Source of the DNA: Streptomyces nojiriensis
GTDB lineage: Bacteria > Actinomycetota > Actinomycetes > Streptomycetales > Streptomycetaceae
Reading direction: 5' to 3'
Length of the DNA stretch: 64,000 nucleotides
Assembly (NCBI RefSeq): GCF_017639205.1
Contig: NZ_CP071139.1
Coordinates: 4,961,001-5,025,000 of the forward strand
The position numbers and the translations under genes are program-made. Under the pieces are notes generated by a model. The model had not been told where the DNA came from and searched no databases. It saw only the letters and a list, made by a program, of their open reading frames with translations. Each line of letters opens with the position of its first letter. Positions within the stretch are counted from its first letter, which is position 1. Shown piece after piece: positions 7,457 to 15,567 of the stretch.

Positions 7457-8479
7457 ATGCCCATCGCAACCCCCGAGGTCTACAACGAGATGCTCGACCG
7501 GGCGAAGGCAGGCAAGTTCGCCTACCCGGCCATCAACGTGACCTCCTCCCAGACCCTGCACGCTGCCCTGCGGGGCTTCGCGGAGGCCGAGAGCGACGGC
7601 ATCATCCAGATCTCCACCGGTGGTGCGGAGTTCCTGGGTGGCCAGCACAACAAGGACATGGTCACCGGCGCTGTCGCCCTGGCCGAGTTCGCGCACATCG
7701 TGGCCGCCAAGTACGACATCACGGTCGCCCTGCACACGGACCACTGCCCGAAGGACAAGCTGGACGGCTACGTACGTCCGCTGCTCGACATCTCCGCCGA
7801 GCGCGTGGCCCGTGGTCTGAACCCGCTCTTCCAGTCGCACATGTGGGACGGCTCCGCCGAGACCCTGGCCGACAACCTGGCCATCGGCCAGGAGCTGCTC
7901 GCCAAGGCCGTCGCCGCCAAGATCATCCTTGAGGTCGAGATCACCCCGACCGGCGGCGAGGAGGACGGCGTCACCCACGAGATCAACGACGAGCTGTACA
8001 CCACCGTCGACGACGCGATCCGTACCGCCGAGGCCCTCGGCCTGGGCGAGAAGGGCCGCTACCTGCTGGCCGCCTCCTTCGGCAACGTGCACGGCGTCTA
8101 CAAGCCGGGCAACGTCGTCCTGCGCCCCGAGCTCCTCAAGGACCTCCAGGCCGGTGTCGCCGAGAAGTACGGCAAGGCCTCGCCGTTCGACTTCGTCTTC
8201 CACGGCGGCTCGGGCTCCACGGCCGAGGAGATCGCCACCGCGCTGGAGAACGGCGTCGTGAAGATGAACCTCGACACCGACACCCAGTACGCCTTCACCC
8301 GCCCGGTCGTGGACCACATGTTCAGCAACTACGCCGGTGTGCTGAAGGTCGACGGCGAGGTCGGCACGAAGTCGAAGTACGACCCCCGCACCTGGGGCAA
8401 GGCCGCCGAGGCGGGCATGGCCGCGCGCGTCGCCGAGGCGTGCGCGAACCTGCGCTCCACCGGTACCAAGCTGAAGTAG
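7457..8479 (+). CDS. fba: Class II fructose-bisphosphate aldolase
   Basis: A 340-residue zinc enzyme that reversibly cleaves fructose 1,6-bisphosphate to dihydroxyacetone phosphate and glyceraldehyde 3-phosphate in glycolysis and gluconeogenesis. The zinc-site motif LHTDHCPKDKLDGYVRP lies near residues 92-108, EVEITPTGGEEDG at about 157-170, a further metal-site histidine in FGNVHGVYKPGN near 215, and HGGSGS near 249 for phosphate binding. Length is usual for the long class II (FbaA) type. A strong AAGGAG site precedes ATG 7457. It is monocistronic: a perfect hairpin follows the stop. It also lies directly downstream of parS. Confidence 0.96.
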   Translation: MPIATPEVYNEMLDRAKAGKFAYPAINVTSSQTLHAALRGFAEAESDGIIQISTGGAEFLGGQHNKDMVTGAVALAEFAHIVAAKYDITVALHTDHCPKDKLDGYVRPLLDISAERVARGLNPLFQSHMWDGSAETLADNLAIGQELLAKAVAAKIILEVEITPTGGEEDGVTHEINDELYTTVDDAIRTAEALGLGEKGRYLLAASFGNVHGVYKPGNVVLRPELLKDLQAGVAEKYGKASPFDFVFHGGSGSTAEEIATALENGVVKMNLDTDTQYAFTRPVVDHMFSNYAGVLKVDGEVGTKSKYDPRTWGKAAEAGMAARVAEACANLRSTGTKLK

Positions 8480-8849
8480 CCGCCCCCGGCGAGCCGCACC
8501 GCAGGGCCCGGCCCCCGTCCCACGACGGAGGCCGGGCCCTGCGGCGTTCCCCGGCCCGACACCGCGCCGGGCCGCGGCGCGCGGCTGCCGCACGGTCCGA
8601 ACGAGGCCTTCCGGTGCGACTGTTCCGCAACGCAGCCGGCCCTGACATCGTGTCCGCACGCGCCCCGCGAGCCGGTCGGGGCGACCGCCCCCGCGAACTG
8701 GCCCGGCCCCTCCCCACGTCAAGGGCCCGCACCCGGCAATGCGAGTGACGCGGCAGGGGCGTGGGGCCGCGGACCAGCGCATACGGCGGGGCGGCGACAG
8801 CGAGGGGACAGCGGGTTTCGCGGACCACCGCACCCGGCAGACTGGGGGC
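8480..8849. other. Intergenic region between fba and DUF3151 gene, 370 bp
   Basis: Begins with the fba terminator at 8499-8544. The remaining roughly 300 bp shows no frame with native codon bias and no clear repeats. It presumably carries the promoter of the DUF3151 gene, but I see no unambiguous -35/-10 pair. Confidence 0.5.
8499..8544 (+). terminator. Strong hairpin terminator after fba
   Basis: Perfect 15-bp arms CCGCAGGGCCCGGCC (8499-8513) and its complement (8530-8544) with a 16-nt loop, starting 20 bp after the fba stop. There is no long T run, as usual in high-GC actinomycetes. Confidence 0.85.
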
Positions 8850-9263
8850 ATGTCCATTCACCAGAACCTGCTCGGGGGCCCCGCCCCCACCCACCTGCCC
8901 GACGAGCCGGGCCGCGAGGCCATCGCCGCCGGCACCCCCGCCGTCGAGGTGGCGGCCGCGCACCCTACGTCGTCCCTCGCCTGGGCGATCCTCGCCGACG
9001 AGGCCTTCGCCGCCGGCAGCACGGTCGAGTCGTACGCCTACGCCCGTACGGGCTACCACCGCGGCCTCGACGCGCTGCGCCGCGCCGGATGGAAGGGCCA
9101 CGGCCCCGTGCCGTGGGAGCACGAGCCGAACCGCGGCTTCCTGCGCGCCCTGCACGCCCTGGCCCGCGCGGCCGAGGCGATCGGTGAGAAGGAGGAGTAC
9201 GAGCGCTGCTCGACCTTCCTGCGCGACTCGTCCCCGACGGCCGCGGACACGCTGAGCGCCTGA
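8850..9263 (+). CDS. DUF3151 domain-containing protein
   Basis: A 137-residue cytosolic protein. ATG 8850 gives the N-terminus MSIHQNLLGGPAPTHLPDEPG, as I recall for DUF3151. The core is rich in helix with HPTSSLAWAILADEAF, YARTGYHRGLDALRR and GFLRALHALARAAEAIGE, resembling a tetratricopeptide-like helical array. It is conserved next to fba in actinobacteria from memory, but function is unknown. No membrane segments or catalytic motifs are seen. A roughly 166-bp spacer follows before the kynurenine genes. Confidence 0.75.
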   Translation: MSIHQNLLGGPAPTHLPDEPGREAIAAGTPAVEVAAAHPTSSLAWAILADEAFAAGSTVESYAYARTGYHRGLDALRRAGWKGHGPVPWEHEPNRGFLRALHALARAAEAIGEKEEYERCSTFLRDSSPTAADTLSA

Positions 9264-9429
9264 TCCCGTACGGCGGGGAGTGACACGCACCGAAATTGTG
9301 TGGTCTGTGTCACTCTCCGCTGGAGCGCGGGCGCGCCGGTGTCCTATGCTGCGGGCAGGGGACCGGGGCTCCACTCACCTCACGGAAGGGGCGGACCGCT
9401 ACCCGGAAGCACGTGTCGAGGAGACAGCG

Positions 9430-10284
9430 ATGTCGAAAACCCTTGATGCCTCCGGAGTCGGCGGGTCGGAAACCCCGAACCTCGACTTCGACGGCACGAC
9501 CCCGTACGAGGACTACGTCCAGGCGGACGTCCTCACCCACCTCCAGCACCTCCGCTCGGACGACCCGGGCGAGATGGTCTTCCTGGTCACGACCCAGGTC
9601 ATGGAGCTGTGGTTCACGGTCATCGTCCACGAGTGGGAAACCGCCGCGAAGGCCCTGCGCGAGGACCGCATCCCGGTCGCGATGGATGCGCTGAAACGTT
9701 CCCTCCGCGAGCTCGAGGCCCTCAACGCCTCCTGGCGCCCGCTCGCCCAGCTCACCCCGGGACAGTTCAACGCCTACCGCGCCGCCCTCGGCGAAGGCTC
9801 CGGTTTCCAGTCGGCGATGTACCGCCGGATGGAGTTCCTGCTCGGCGAGAAGTCCTCCTCCATGCTGGTCCCGCACCGGGGCGCCCCGCGCGTCCACGCG
9901 GAGCTGGAGAAGGCCCTGCACGAGCCCAGCCTCTACGACGAGGTGCTGCGCCTGCTCGCCCGCCGCGGCCTGCCGGTCCCGGACGCCGTCCTGAACCGCG
10001 ACCTGTCGCTGCGCTACGAGCCCTCGGCCGAGGTCGAGGCCGTCTGGACGGGCCTGTACGCCGCCCCGGACGACAACGAGACCGTGGACCTGCACCGCCT
10101 CGGCGAGGTCCTCACGGACGTCGCCGAGCTCGTCTGGCGCTGGCGCAACGACCACCTGGTGGCCACCCGCCGCGCGATGGGCGCGAAGACGGGCACGGGC
10201 GGCTCGGCCGGCGTGACCTGGCTGGAGAAGCGCGCGACGAAGAACGTCTTCCCGGAGCTCTGGACGGCGCGCAGCTATGTCTGA
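9430..10284 (+). CDS. kynA: Tryptophan 2,3-dioxygenase
   Basis: A 284-residue heme enzyme that oxidises L-tryptophan to N-formylkynurenine, the first step of the kynurenine pathway. Landmarks include TPYEDYVQADVLTHLQ near the N-terminus, the substrate-carboxylate Arg in FNAYRAALGEGSGFQS, RMEFLLGEKS, the proximal heme-ligand histidine in WRNDHLVATRR, and the GTGGSAGVTWL loop. The residue aligned with the distal His of Xanthomonas TDO appears to be Thr (VTTQVMELW). AGGAGA precedes ATG 9430. The last 8 bases overlap kynU, so the two are translationally coupled. It is shorter at the N-terminus than animal TDO, as expected for bacterial forms. Confidence 0.93.
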   Translation: MSKTLDASGVGGSETPNLDFDGTTPYEDYVQADVLTHLQHLRSDDPGEMVFLVTTQVMELWFTVIVHEWETAAKALREDRIPVAMDALKRSLRELEALNASWRPLAQLTPGQFNAYRAALGEGSGFQSAMYRRMEFLLGEKSSSMLVPHRGAPRVHAELEKALHEPSLYDEVLRLLARRGLPVPDAVLNRDLSLRYEPSAEVEAVWTGLYAAPDDNETVDLHRLGEVLTDVAELVWRWRNDHLVATRRAMGAKTGTGGSAGVTWLEKRATKNVFPELWTARSYV

Positions 10285-11488
10285 CGATTCCACGGACATA
10301 GCGGCGGACCTCCGCGCCCGCGCGGCCGAGCTGGACGCCGCCGACGGGCTCGCGAAGCTCCGCGAGCGCTTCACCCTCCCCGACGGCGTCGTCTACCTGG
10401 ACGGCAACTCCCTCGGCGCCCTCCCGGCCGGTGTCGCGGACACCACCGCCGACGTCGTCGCCAGGCAGTGGGGCGAGCTCCTCATCCGGTCCTGGGACGA
10501 GAGCGGCTGGTGGACCGCGCCCGAGCGGATCGGCGACAAGCTCGCCCCGCTCATCGGCGCGGCCCCCGGCCAGGTGGTCGTCGGCGACTCCACGAGCGTC
10601 AACCTCTTCAAGGCCCTGGTCGGCGCCGCCCGTCTCGCGGCACCCGGCCGGACGAAGCTGCTGGTCGACGCCGCCACCTTCCCCACCGACGGCTACATCG
10701 CGCAGTCGGCGGCCAGGATGACGGGCCTGACCGTCGTCCCGGTGGACCCCTCGCACGCGGCCGAGGCCATGGACGCGGACACCGCCGTGGTCCTCCTCAA
10801 CCACGTCGACTACCGCAGCGGACGGCTCCACGACCTCCCCGCCCTCACCGCGGCGGCCCGCGCCGCCGGGGCGATCACGGTCTGGGACCTGTGCCACTCC
10901 GCAGGGGCCCTCCCCGTCGGCCTCGACGCGCACGCCGTCGACCTCGCGGTGGGCTGCACGTACAAGTACCTCAACGGCGGCCCCGGCGCGCCCGCGTACC
11001 TGTACATCGCCGCCCGCCACCAGGCCGGCTTCGACTCCCCGCTCCCGGGCTGGAACGGCCACGCGGATCCGTTCGCGATGACCCCGGCCTTCGAGGCGGC
11101 CCAGGGCGCGACCCGTGGCCGCGTCGGCACGCCGGACATCCTGTCCATGCTGGCCCTGGAGTCGGCGCTCGACGCCTGGGACGGGGTGTCCGTCGAAGAC
11201 GTACGGGCCAAGTCCCTCGCGCTGACCGACTTCTTCCTGGAATGCGTGGCGGCGTACGTCCCGCAGGGCCGGGTCGAGTCGGTCACCCCGGCCGAGCACG
11301 GCCGCCGCGGGAGCCAGATCTCGCTGCGGACCGAGAACGCCCGCGAGGTCATGGGCGAGCTCATCGCGCGCGGCGTCATCGGTGACTTCCGGGCACCCGA
11401 CGTCCTGCGCTTCGGCTTCACCCCGCTCTACGTCGGTTTCGCCGACGCCGAGCGCGCCGCGCGGACACTGGGTCACATTTTCGGGTGA
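10277..11488 (+). CDS. kynU: Kynureninase
   Basis: A 403-residue PLP enzyme that hydrolyses L-kynurenine to anthranilate and alanine. It begins within the kynA stop region. Family landmarks are VVYLDGNSLGALP at about 38-50, VVVGDSTSVNLFK, DLCHSAGALPVGLD, and the PLP lysine in GCTYKYLNGGPGAPA (Lys230). Further on are RGRVGTPDILSM and the C-terminal FGFTPLYVGFADAE. The pairing with kynA and downstream kynB gives the three steps from tryptophan to anthranilate plus formate and alanine. No kynurenine monooxygenase or 3-hydroxyanthranilate dioxygenase gene is in the window, so NAD synthesis by this route is not supported here. A terminator hairpin follows. Confidence 0.95.
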   Translation: MSDDSTDIAADLRARAAELDAADGLAKLRERFTLPDGVVYLDGNSLGALPAGVADTTADVVARQWGELLIRSWDESGWWTAPERIGDKLAPLIGAAPGQVVVGDSTSVNLFKALVGAARLAAPGRTKLLVDAATFPTDGYIAQSAARMTGLTVVPVDPSHAAEAMDADTAVVLLNHVDYRSGRLHDLPALTAAARAAGAITVWDLCHSAGALPVGLDAHAVDLAVGCTYKYLNGGPGAPAYLYIAARHQAGFDSPLPGWNGHADPFAMTPAFEAAQGATRGRVGTPDILSMLALESALDAWDGVSVEDVRAKSLALTDFFLECVAAYVPQGRVESVTPAEHGRRGSQISLRTENAREVMGELIARGVIGDFRAPDVLRFGFTPLYVGFADAERAARTLGHIFG

Positions 11489-11510
11489 CTCGGTAGCGAA
11501 ACGTCACATC

Positions 11511-11546
11511 ACCGGGCGGGCGGGGCTACGGCCCCGTCCGCCCGGT
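11511..11546 (+). terminator. Hairpin after kynU
   Basis: Arms ACCGGGCGGGCGGGGC (11511-11526) and GCCCCGTCCGCCCGGT (11531-11546) with a TACG loop and one G-T pair. It lies 22 bp after the kynU stop and separates kynAU from kynB. Confidence 0.82.
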
Positions 11547-11570
11547 CATATTCCGGGCCCCGCACGGAAG

Positions 11571-11620
11571 CCGGTGTTCCAGACTGATACGGTCCCGCTC
11601 TGCCGGAACACCGGAACATC
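11571..11620. promoter_or_regulatory. Inverted and direct GGAACA repeats upstream of kynB
   Basis: A perfect 10-bp inverted repeat, CCGGTGTTCC at 11571-11580 and GGAACACCGG at 11605-11614, with a 24-bp spacer. The right arm is followed at once by another CCGGAACAT (11612-11620), so there are three half-sites of the same motif. They lie 40-90 bp before the kynB start, where a repressor or activator would bind. The regulator is not identified. Confidence 0.5.
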
Positions 11621-11659
11621 TGTCCCCGCTGTCCCACGCGTTACCGAGAGGTTGAGCCG

Positions 11660-12538
11660 ATGACGGACCCCGCCGCAGTGGAACGGGATGCCGCGGAGGC
11701 CGCCTCGGCCTTCGCCCACCCGGCCGTGGCGCCGGACGCGACCGCCGCGTACGGGGAACACCCCGACCACGTCGTCGACTTCTACGCCCCGCGCGGCGAC
11801 ACCCGGGAGCCGGCCCCGCTCGTGGTGCTGCTGCACGGGGGTGCCTGGCGGGCCCCGTACGACCGGCAACACGTCACACCGTTCGCCGACTTCCTGGCCC
11901 GCCGCGGTTTCGCCGTGGCCAACGTCGAATACCGGCGCGGCAGTTCGCTTCCGCACCAGAACGCCGGCGGGCCGGTCGCCGGGCGCTGGCCGGAGACCTT
12001 CGACGATGTCGCCGCCGCGATGGACGCACTTCCGGGTCTGGCGGCCGACGTGCTCCCGCAGGCCGACGTACGCCGCACGGTCGTCACCGGCCACTCGGCC
12101 GGCGGCCACCTCGCGCTGTGGGCCGCGGCCCGGCACGTGCTCCCGGCCGGCTCCCCGTGGCGACTGCCCTCCGCGCCGATGCTGCGGGGCGTGGTGGCGC
12201 TGGCCCCGATCGCGGACTTCACGGTGGCGGAGGAACTGGGCGTGTGCGGCGGCGCGAGCGCGCAGCTGCTGGGCGGGGCCGACCACTGGGACGAGCGGCT
12301 GCCGTACGCCGATCCGGCGGCGCTGCTGCCGACGGGGATCGCCACGGCGGTGGTCCAGGGCCGGGACGACATCGTGGTCCCGCAGCAGGTGGCCGAGGCG
12401 TACGTGGCGGCGGCCGCGAAGGCGGGGGAGATGGTCGGGCTGACCCTGCTGGACGCGGTCGGTCACTTCCCGCTGATCGACCCGGCGGCGGACGCGTGCG
12501 CGGTGGTCGCCGAGGAGATCTCGCAGTTGGCCTGGTAG
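11660..12538 (+). CDS. kynB: Alpha/beta hydrolase, probable N-formylkynurenine formamidase
   Basis: A 292-residue serine hydrolase. The oxyanion-hole motif LLHGGAWRAPYDR lies near residue 57, and the nucleophile elbow GHSAGGHLALWAA near 143-148. A likely acid is in VVQGRDDIVVP and a late His in DAVGHFPLID. The HGGxW form and its position directly after kynA-kynU point to removal of formate from N-formylkynurenine, the step between KynA and KynU. Sequence type matches the esterase/lipase-like formamidases, not the metal-dependent KynB of pseudomonads. It is transcribed from its own promoter region after the kynU hairpin. GAGAGG precedes ATG 11660. Specificity is inferred from context. Confidence 0.8.
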   Translation: MTDPAAVERDAAEAASAFAHPAVAPDATAAYGEHPDHVVDFYAPRGDTREPAPLVVLLHGGAWRAPYDRQHVTPFADFLARRGFAVANVEYRRGSSLPHQNAGGPVAGRWPETFDDVAAAMDALPGLAADVLPQADVRRTVVTGHSAGGHLALWAAARHVLPAGSPWRLPSAPMLRGVVALAPIADFTVAEELGVCGGASAQLLGGADHWDERLPYADPAALLPTGIATAVVQGRDDIVVPQQVAEAYVAAAAKAGEMVGLTLLDAVGHFPLIDPAADACAVVAEEISQLAW

Positions 12539-12572
12539 CGCCCGGCGGCGCACCCGTACGGCAGGCCGGTGC

Positions 12573-13526
12573 TCAGCAGTCGTAGCGGTGGGCGTACGGG
12601 GTGTCCGGGCAGCGGCGGCAGACGAAGAAGTACATGCCGCCGAGGTCGCCCATGTCCATGCCGTGCCCGAACCCGTCCAGGGCGGCGGGGTCCGCCTCGG
12701 CCCGCCAGGACGGGGTCGCGGCCCCCTCCTGGCGGGGGTTCCGGTCGTCCAGGGGGAGCCAGCGGCCCGCGCCCGGTTCGGTCGCGGTGACGCTGAGCAG
12801 GTGTTCCATACGGGTGCCGCAGCCCGCGCAGCCGGGCCAGTCGGGCTGCTGGGTCCACCCCGGGTAGCCGCCGACCTTGCTCTGCTGCGTGGTGGCCACG
12901 TCGAAGTAGCCGTAGCCCCGTTCCTCCCGAAGGGCCTCGAACCGCTCGTCGAGCAGTTCGCCGAGCCCGTCCGGCAGGTCCTGGTTCGGGTACTCGACCG
13001 CAGGTGTGGGGGACACCGTGCAGGGGCGGGGCAGGAACTCCTCATCCGCGGTGTGCGGGCGCGGTGCTTCCCCGGAAGTGGCGCGGGCGGCCGTCGGCCC
13101 GGTGCTGCGCCAGTGCAGCCGGGGGGCGGCCGCGTACGGGGCCTCGTCGTGGACGAGCGGGCACCACAGGATCTGCAGCAGGTCGGCTCCGGCGGGGAAG
13201 ACCAGGCCGGGCACGTCCCGCGCGTACAGCTGGACCACCGGGACCATCGCGACGGGCTCCGGCCCGACGGGCGGGCCGAGCGGCTTGTAGTGGCCCGGTT
13301 CGGCGCACATCGGCCAGGGCTCGTCCGCCGGCCACAGCAGCGGTCCGCCGAGGGAGCTGTCACCCGGGCCCGGCCTTCCCGCCCGGGGATAGAGCAGGGT
13401 GACCTCGCGGGCCGAGCCGGTCAGTTCCGGGAAGACCGCCTCCACGTCGAAGGGGATCGGCGCCAGCGGCCGGGGCCCGGACGGGCGGGCCCGGGCGGCC
13501 TTCTGCTGCGGGTGCCCTGACGGCAT
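12573..13526 (-). CDS. DUF1963 family protein
   Basis: A 317-residue cytosolic protein with the YwqG/DUF1963 pattern: SSLGGPLLWPADEPWPMC near residue 60, VPVVQLYARDVPGL near 95, and a late cysteine-containing segment. Cys pairs occur in CAGCGTRMEHLLSV and in FVCRRCPDTPYAHRYDC at the C-terminus, suggesting a bound metal. The family has no agreed biochemical role. Convergent with kynB (34 bp between stops). The MASE1 gene ends about 64 bp upstream on the same strand, so readthrough from that operon is possible. N-terminal 20 residues are basic and probably disordered. Confidence 0.75.
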   Translation of the reverse strand: MPSGHPQQKAARARPSGPRPLAPIPFDVEAVFPELTGSAREVTLLYPRAGRPGPGDSSLGGPLLWPADEPWPMCAEPGHYKPLGPPVGPEPVAMVPVVQLYARDVPGLVFPAGADLLQILWCPLVHDEAPYAAAPRLHWRSTGPTAARATSGEAPRPHTADEEFLPRPCTVSPTPAVEYPNQDLPDGLGELLDERFEALREERGYGYFDVATTQQSKVGGYPGWTQQPDWPGCAGCGTRMEHLLSVTATEPGAGRWLPLDDRNPRQEGAATPSWRAEADPAALDGFGHGMDMGDLGGMYFFVCRRCPDTPYAHRYDC

Positions 13527-13590
13527 GGGCGCCTCCCCTTGGCCGTGTCGCGCGCCACGACCCTAACCCCCGCCTCCGACACCCGGCCGA

Positions 13591-14565
13591 CTAGCGATCC
13601 GATTTGCCCGGGGCCAGTTGTTCCACCAGTTCGGCCAGGTCCTCGCAGACCTGCTCGATCTTCAGGCGGACGTTGTTCTGCTCGGTGACCAGGGCCGAGA
13701 GCAGCAGCCCGGTCAGGGCCGCCGCACCGTTGAGGCCCTGGAGGTTGATCATGATTTCGAGCAGGGTGTGGTGGGCGAACGGCCCGTCGTGGGCGGTCGC
13801 CGCGGCGATCGACAGGACCGACACCAGCAGGGTGACCGGGGCGCTGCCGGCGAGCTGGAAGCGTACGGCCGCCCAGATGATCAGCGGGAAGACGAGGAAG
13901 AGCAGCGAGAGGGGGCTCCGCGTGGCCACGAGCGTGACGGCGACCGAGGCGACCACCAGGGCCACCGCCTCGACCGCACGGTAGCCCTCCCGGGGCCGCC
14001 GGACCGTCACGAGCCTGCGCAGGACGAGCATCACCGGGGTCAGCACGAGCACGCCCATCGCGTCCCCGGCCCACCAGGCCGACCAGACCGGCCAGAACTG
14101 CGACGCCGGCAGGTCCCCGGTGAGCACCAGCGCGCAGGTCCCGATCGTCGCGCTGATCAGCATGGGCAGCAGGCCGCCCAGGAAGACCAGCGCCAGGGCG
14201 TCCCGCAGCCGGTCCATCTCGGTGCGGAAACCGACCCGGCGGAGCATCAGGTACGCGCACACGGGGGCGAGGACGTTCCCCGCGACGATGATCAGACCGG
14301 GCGGGTCGAAATCGGTGATCTGCTCGATGGTGAGGTACGTACCGAGCGCGATCCCCGGCCACGCCCGCAGGCCCAGCCAGAGCAGGGAGGTCAGCGCGAT
14401 GCCCGTCGGCAGCCACAGGGGGGTGACCTCGGCGTCGTTGACGACCACACGCTGGTACAGCCCGATCAGCCCGCCCAGGTAGTAGGCGACGGCGACCGCG
14501 AGGATCGGCAGCAGAGCTGCGGGCAGACGTCGCCATCCCTCGGTGCGCACCACAGCATCAGACAA
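13591..14565 (-). CDS. MASE1-domain membrane protein without an output domain
   Basis: A 324-residue protein with about eight hydrophobic segments through residue 280, starting LLPILAVAVAYYLGGLIGLY. The motif VTPLWLPTGIALTSLLWLG and YLTIEQITDFDPPGL fit the MASE1 sensory membrane domain, normally found fused to histidine kinase, GGDEF or phosphatase domains. After the last segment only about 40 residues remain, forming a short predicted coiled coil (EQNNVRLKIEQVCEDLAEL). The likely partner is the SpoIIE-type phosphatase gene 32 bp upstream, cotranscribed on the minus strand. Its signal is unknown. Confidence 0.8.
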   Translation of the reverse strand: MSDAVVRTEGWRRLPAALLPILAVAVAYYLGGLIGLYQRVVVNDAEVTPLWLPTGIALTSLLWLGLRAWPGIALGTYLTIEQITDFDPPGLIIVAGNVLAPVCAYLMLRRVGFRTEMDRLRDALALVFLGGLLPMLISATIGTCALVLTGDLPASQFWPVWSAWWAGDAMGVLVLTPVMLVLRRLVTVRRPREGYRAVEAVALVVASVAVTLVATRSPLSLLFLVFPLIIWAAVRFQLAGSAPVTLLVSVLSIAAATAHDGPFAHHTLLEIMINLQGLNGAAALTGLLLSALVTEQNNVRLKIEQVCEDLAELVEQLAPGKSDR

Positions 14566-14597
14566 CAGCCCGGCGCCCCCACGGGCCGTGACACGCG

Positions 14598-15434
14598 CTA
14601 GGGGCCGTCTTCCGGATCGGGCCGGGCGTCGTGGCTGAGCACCAGTACGGCGGCGTCGTCGGCGTGGCCGGTGGAGTCGGCCACCTTCATCACCTCGGCG
14701 GCCAGCTCGCCCGGATCGGTGCCCGCGGCCTCCCGCACCACCCTGGCCACCCGCTCCAGTCCGACCTCGATCGGGAACTTCGGACCCTCGACCACGCCGT
14801 CGGTGAGCAGCACGATCGACCCCGCCTGCGTCAGCCGGCGCCGGGTCACCGCGTACCCCGTCCCGGGCACCAGGTTCAGCGGCGGGCCGCCGTCGTCCTC
14901 GGCTATGCCGTACGCGCCGTCGACGGTGGCCCAGACCGCCGGGACGTGGCCCGCCCGGGCGGTCTCCAGCTCCTGTGTCTCCGGATCGAAGCGGAGCAGG
15001 CTGCAGGTCGCGAAGAGGTCGCGGTCCATGGAGAGCAGCACCTCGTTGGCCCGGCTCAGCACCTCGCCCGGGTCGACGACGACGGCGGCCACGGCGCGCA
15101 GGCAGATCCGTATCTGCCCCATGAAGGCGGCCGCCTCCACATCGTGGCCCTGGACGTCACCGATGCAGAAGGCGAGCGCGCCCTCGGGCAGCCGGAAGCC
15201 GTCGTACCAGTCGCCGCCGATGTCCAGGCCGTGCCGGGCGGGCGCGTACCGTGCGGCGGTCCGCAGGCCCGGCAGTGCGGGCAGCGAGGCGGGCAGCATC
15301 TCGCTCTGCAGCGCCTCGGCCAGGTCCACCCGGGCCTGCTGCAGCTCCACCCCGCGGCGGGCCTGGTCGGCGAGCCGCCCGAGCGTGCTGAGCAGGTCGG
15401 CGCTGGCCGCCCGCGGGGCACGGCGAGGAGTCAC
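14598..15434 (-). CDS. PP2C/SpoIIE-type serine/threonine phosphatase
   Basis: A 278-residue protein with an N-terminal helical stretch (residues 12-45, likely coiled coil) and a PPM phosphatase domain from about 55 to 270. Metal-binding acidic residues are visible in DIGGDWYDGF (Asp71, Asp75) and FCIGDVQGHDVEAA (Asp93), followed by VLLTDGVVE and the late GHADDAAVLVL. These are the hallmarks of RsbU/SpoIIE-type phosphatases that dephosphorylate anti-anti-sigma factors in partner-switching systems. No anti-sigma or STAS gene is adjacent. It is first in a two-gene operon with the MASE1 membrane protein, which could be its sensor. Confidence 0.88.
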   Translation of the reverse strand: MTPRRAPRAASADLLSTLGRLADQARRGVELQQARVDLAEALQSEMLPASLPALPGLRTAARYAPARHGLDIGGDWYDGFRLPEGALAFCIGDVQGHDVEAAAFMGQIRICLRAVAAVVVDPGEVLSRANEVLLSMDRDLFATCSLLRFDPETQELETARAGHVPAVWATVDGAYGIAEDDGGPPLNLVPGTGYAVTRRRLTQAGSIVLLTDGVVEGPKFPIEVGLERVARVVREAAGTDPGELAAEVMKVADSTGHADDAAVLVLSHDARPDPEDGP

Positions 15435-15567
15435 GGAACGCTCCGAGGTGCATCCATCCGTCCCTGCTTCCGCTGCGCGAAAAGCTCGTGCACATCATAT
15501 TTCCGCCCACCCGGAACCCGCCCCCCGAGACCGGACCCGCCCCGCCCCGCGGAGGCCTACGGGGGCC

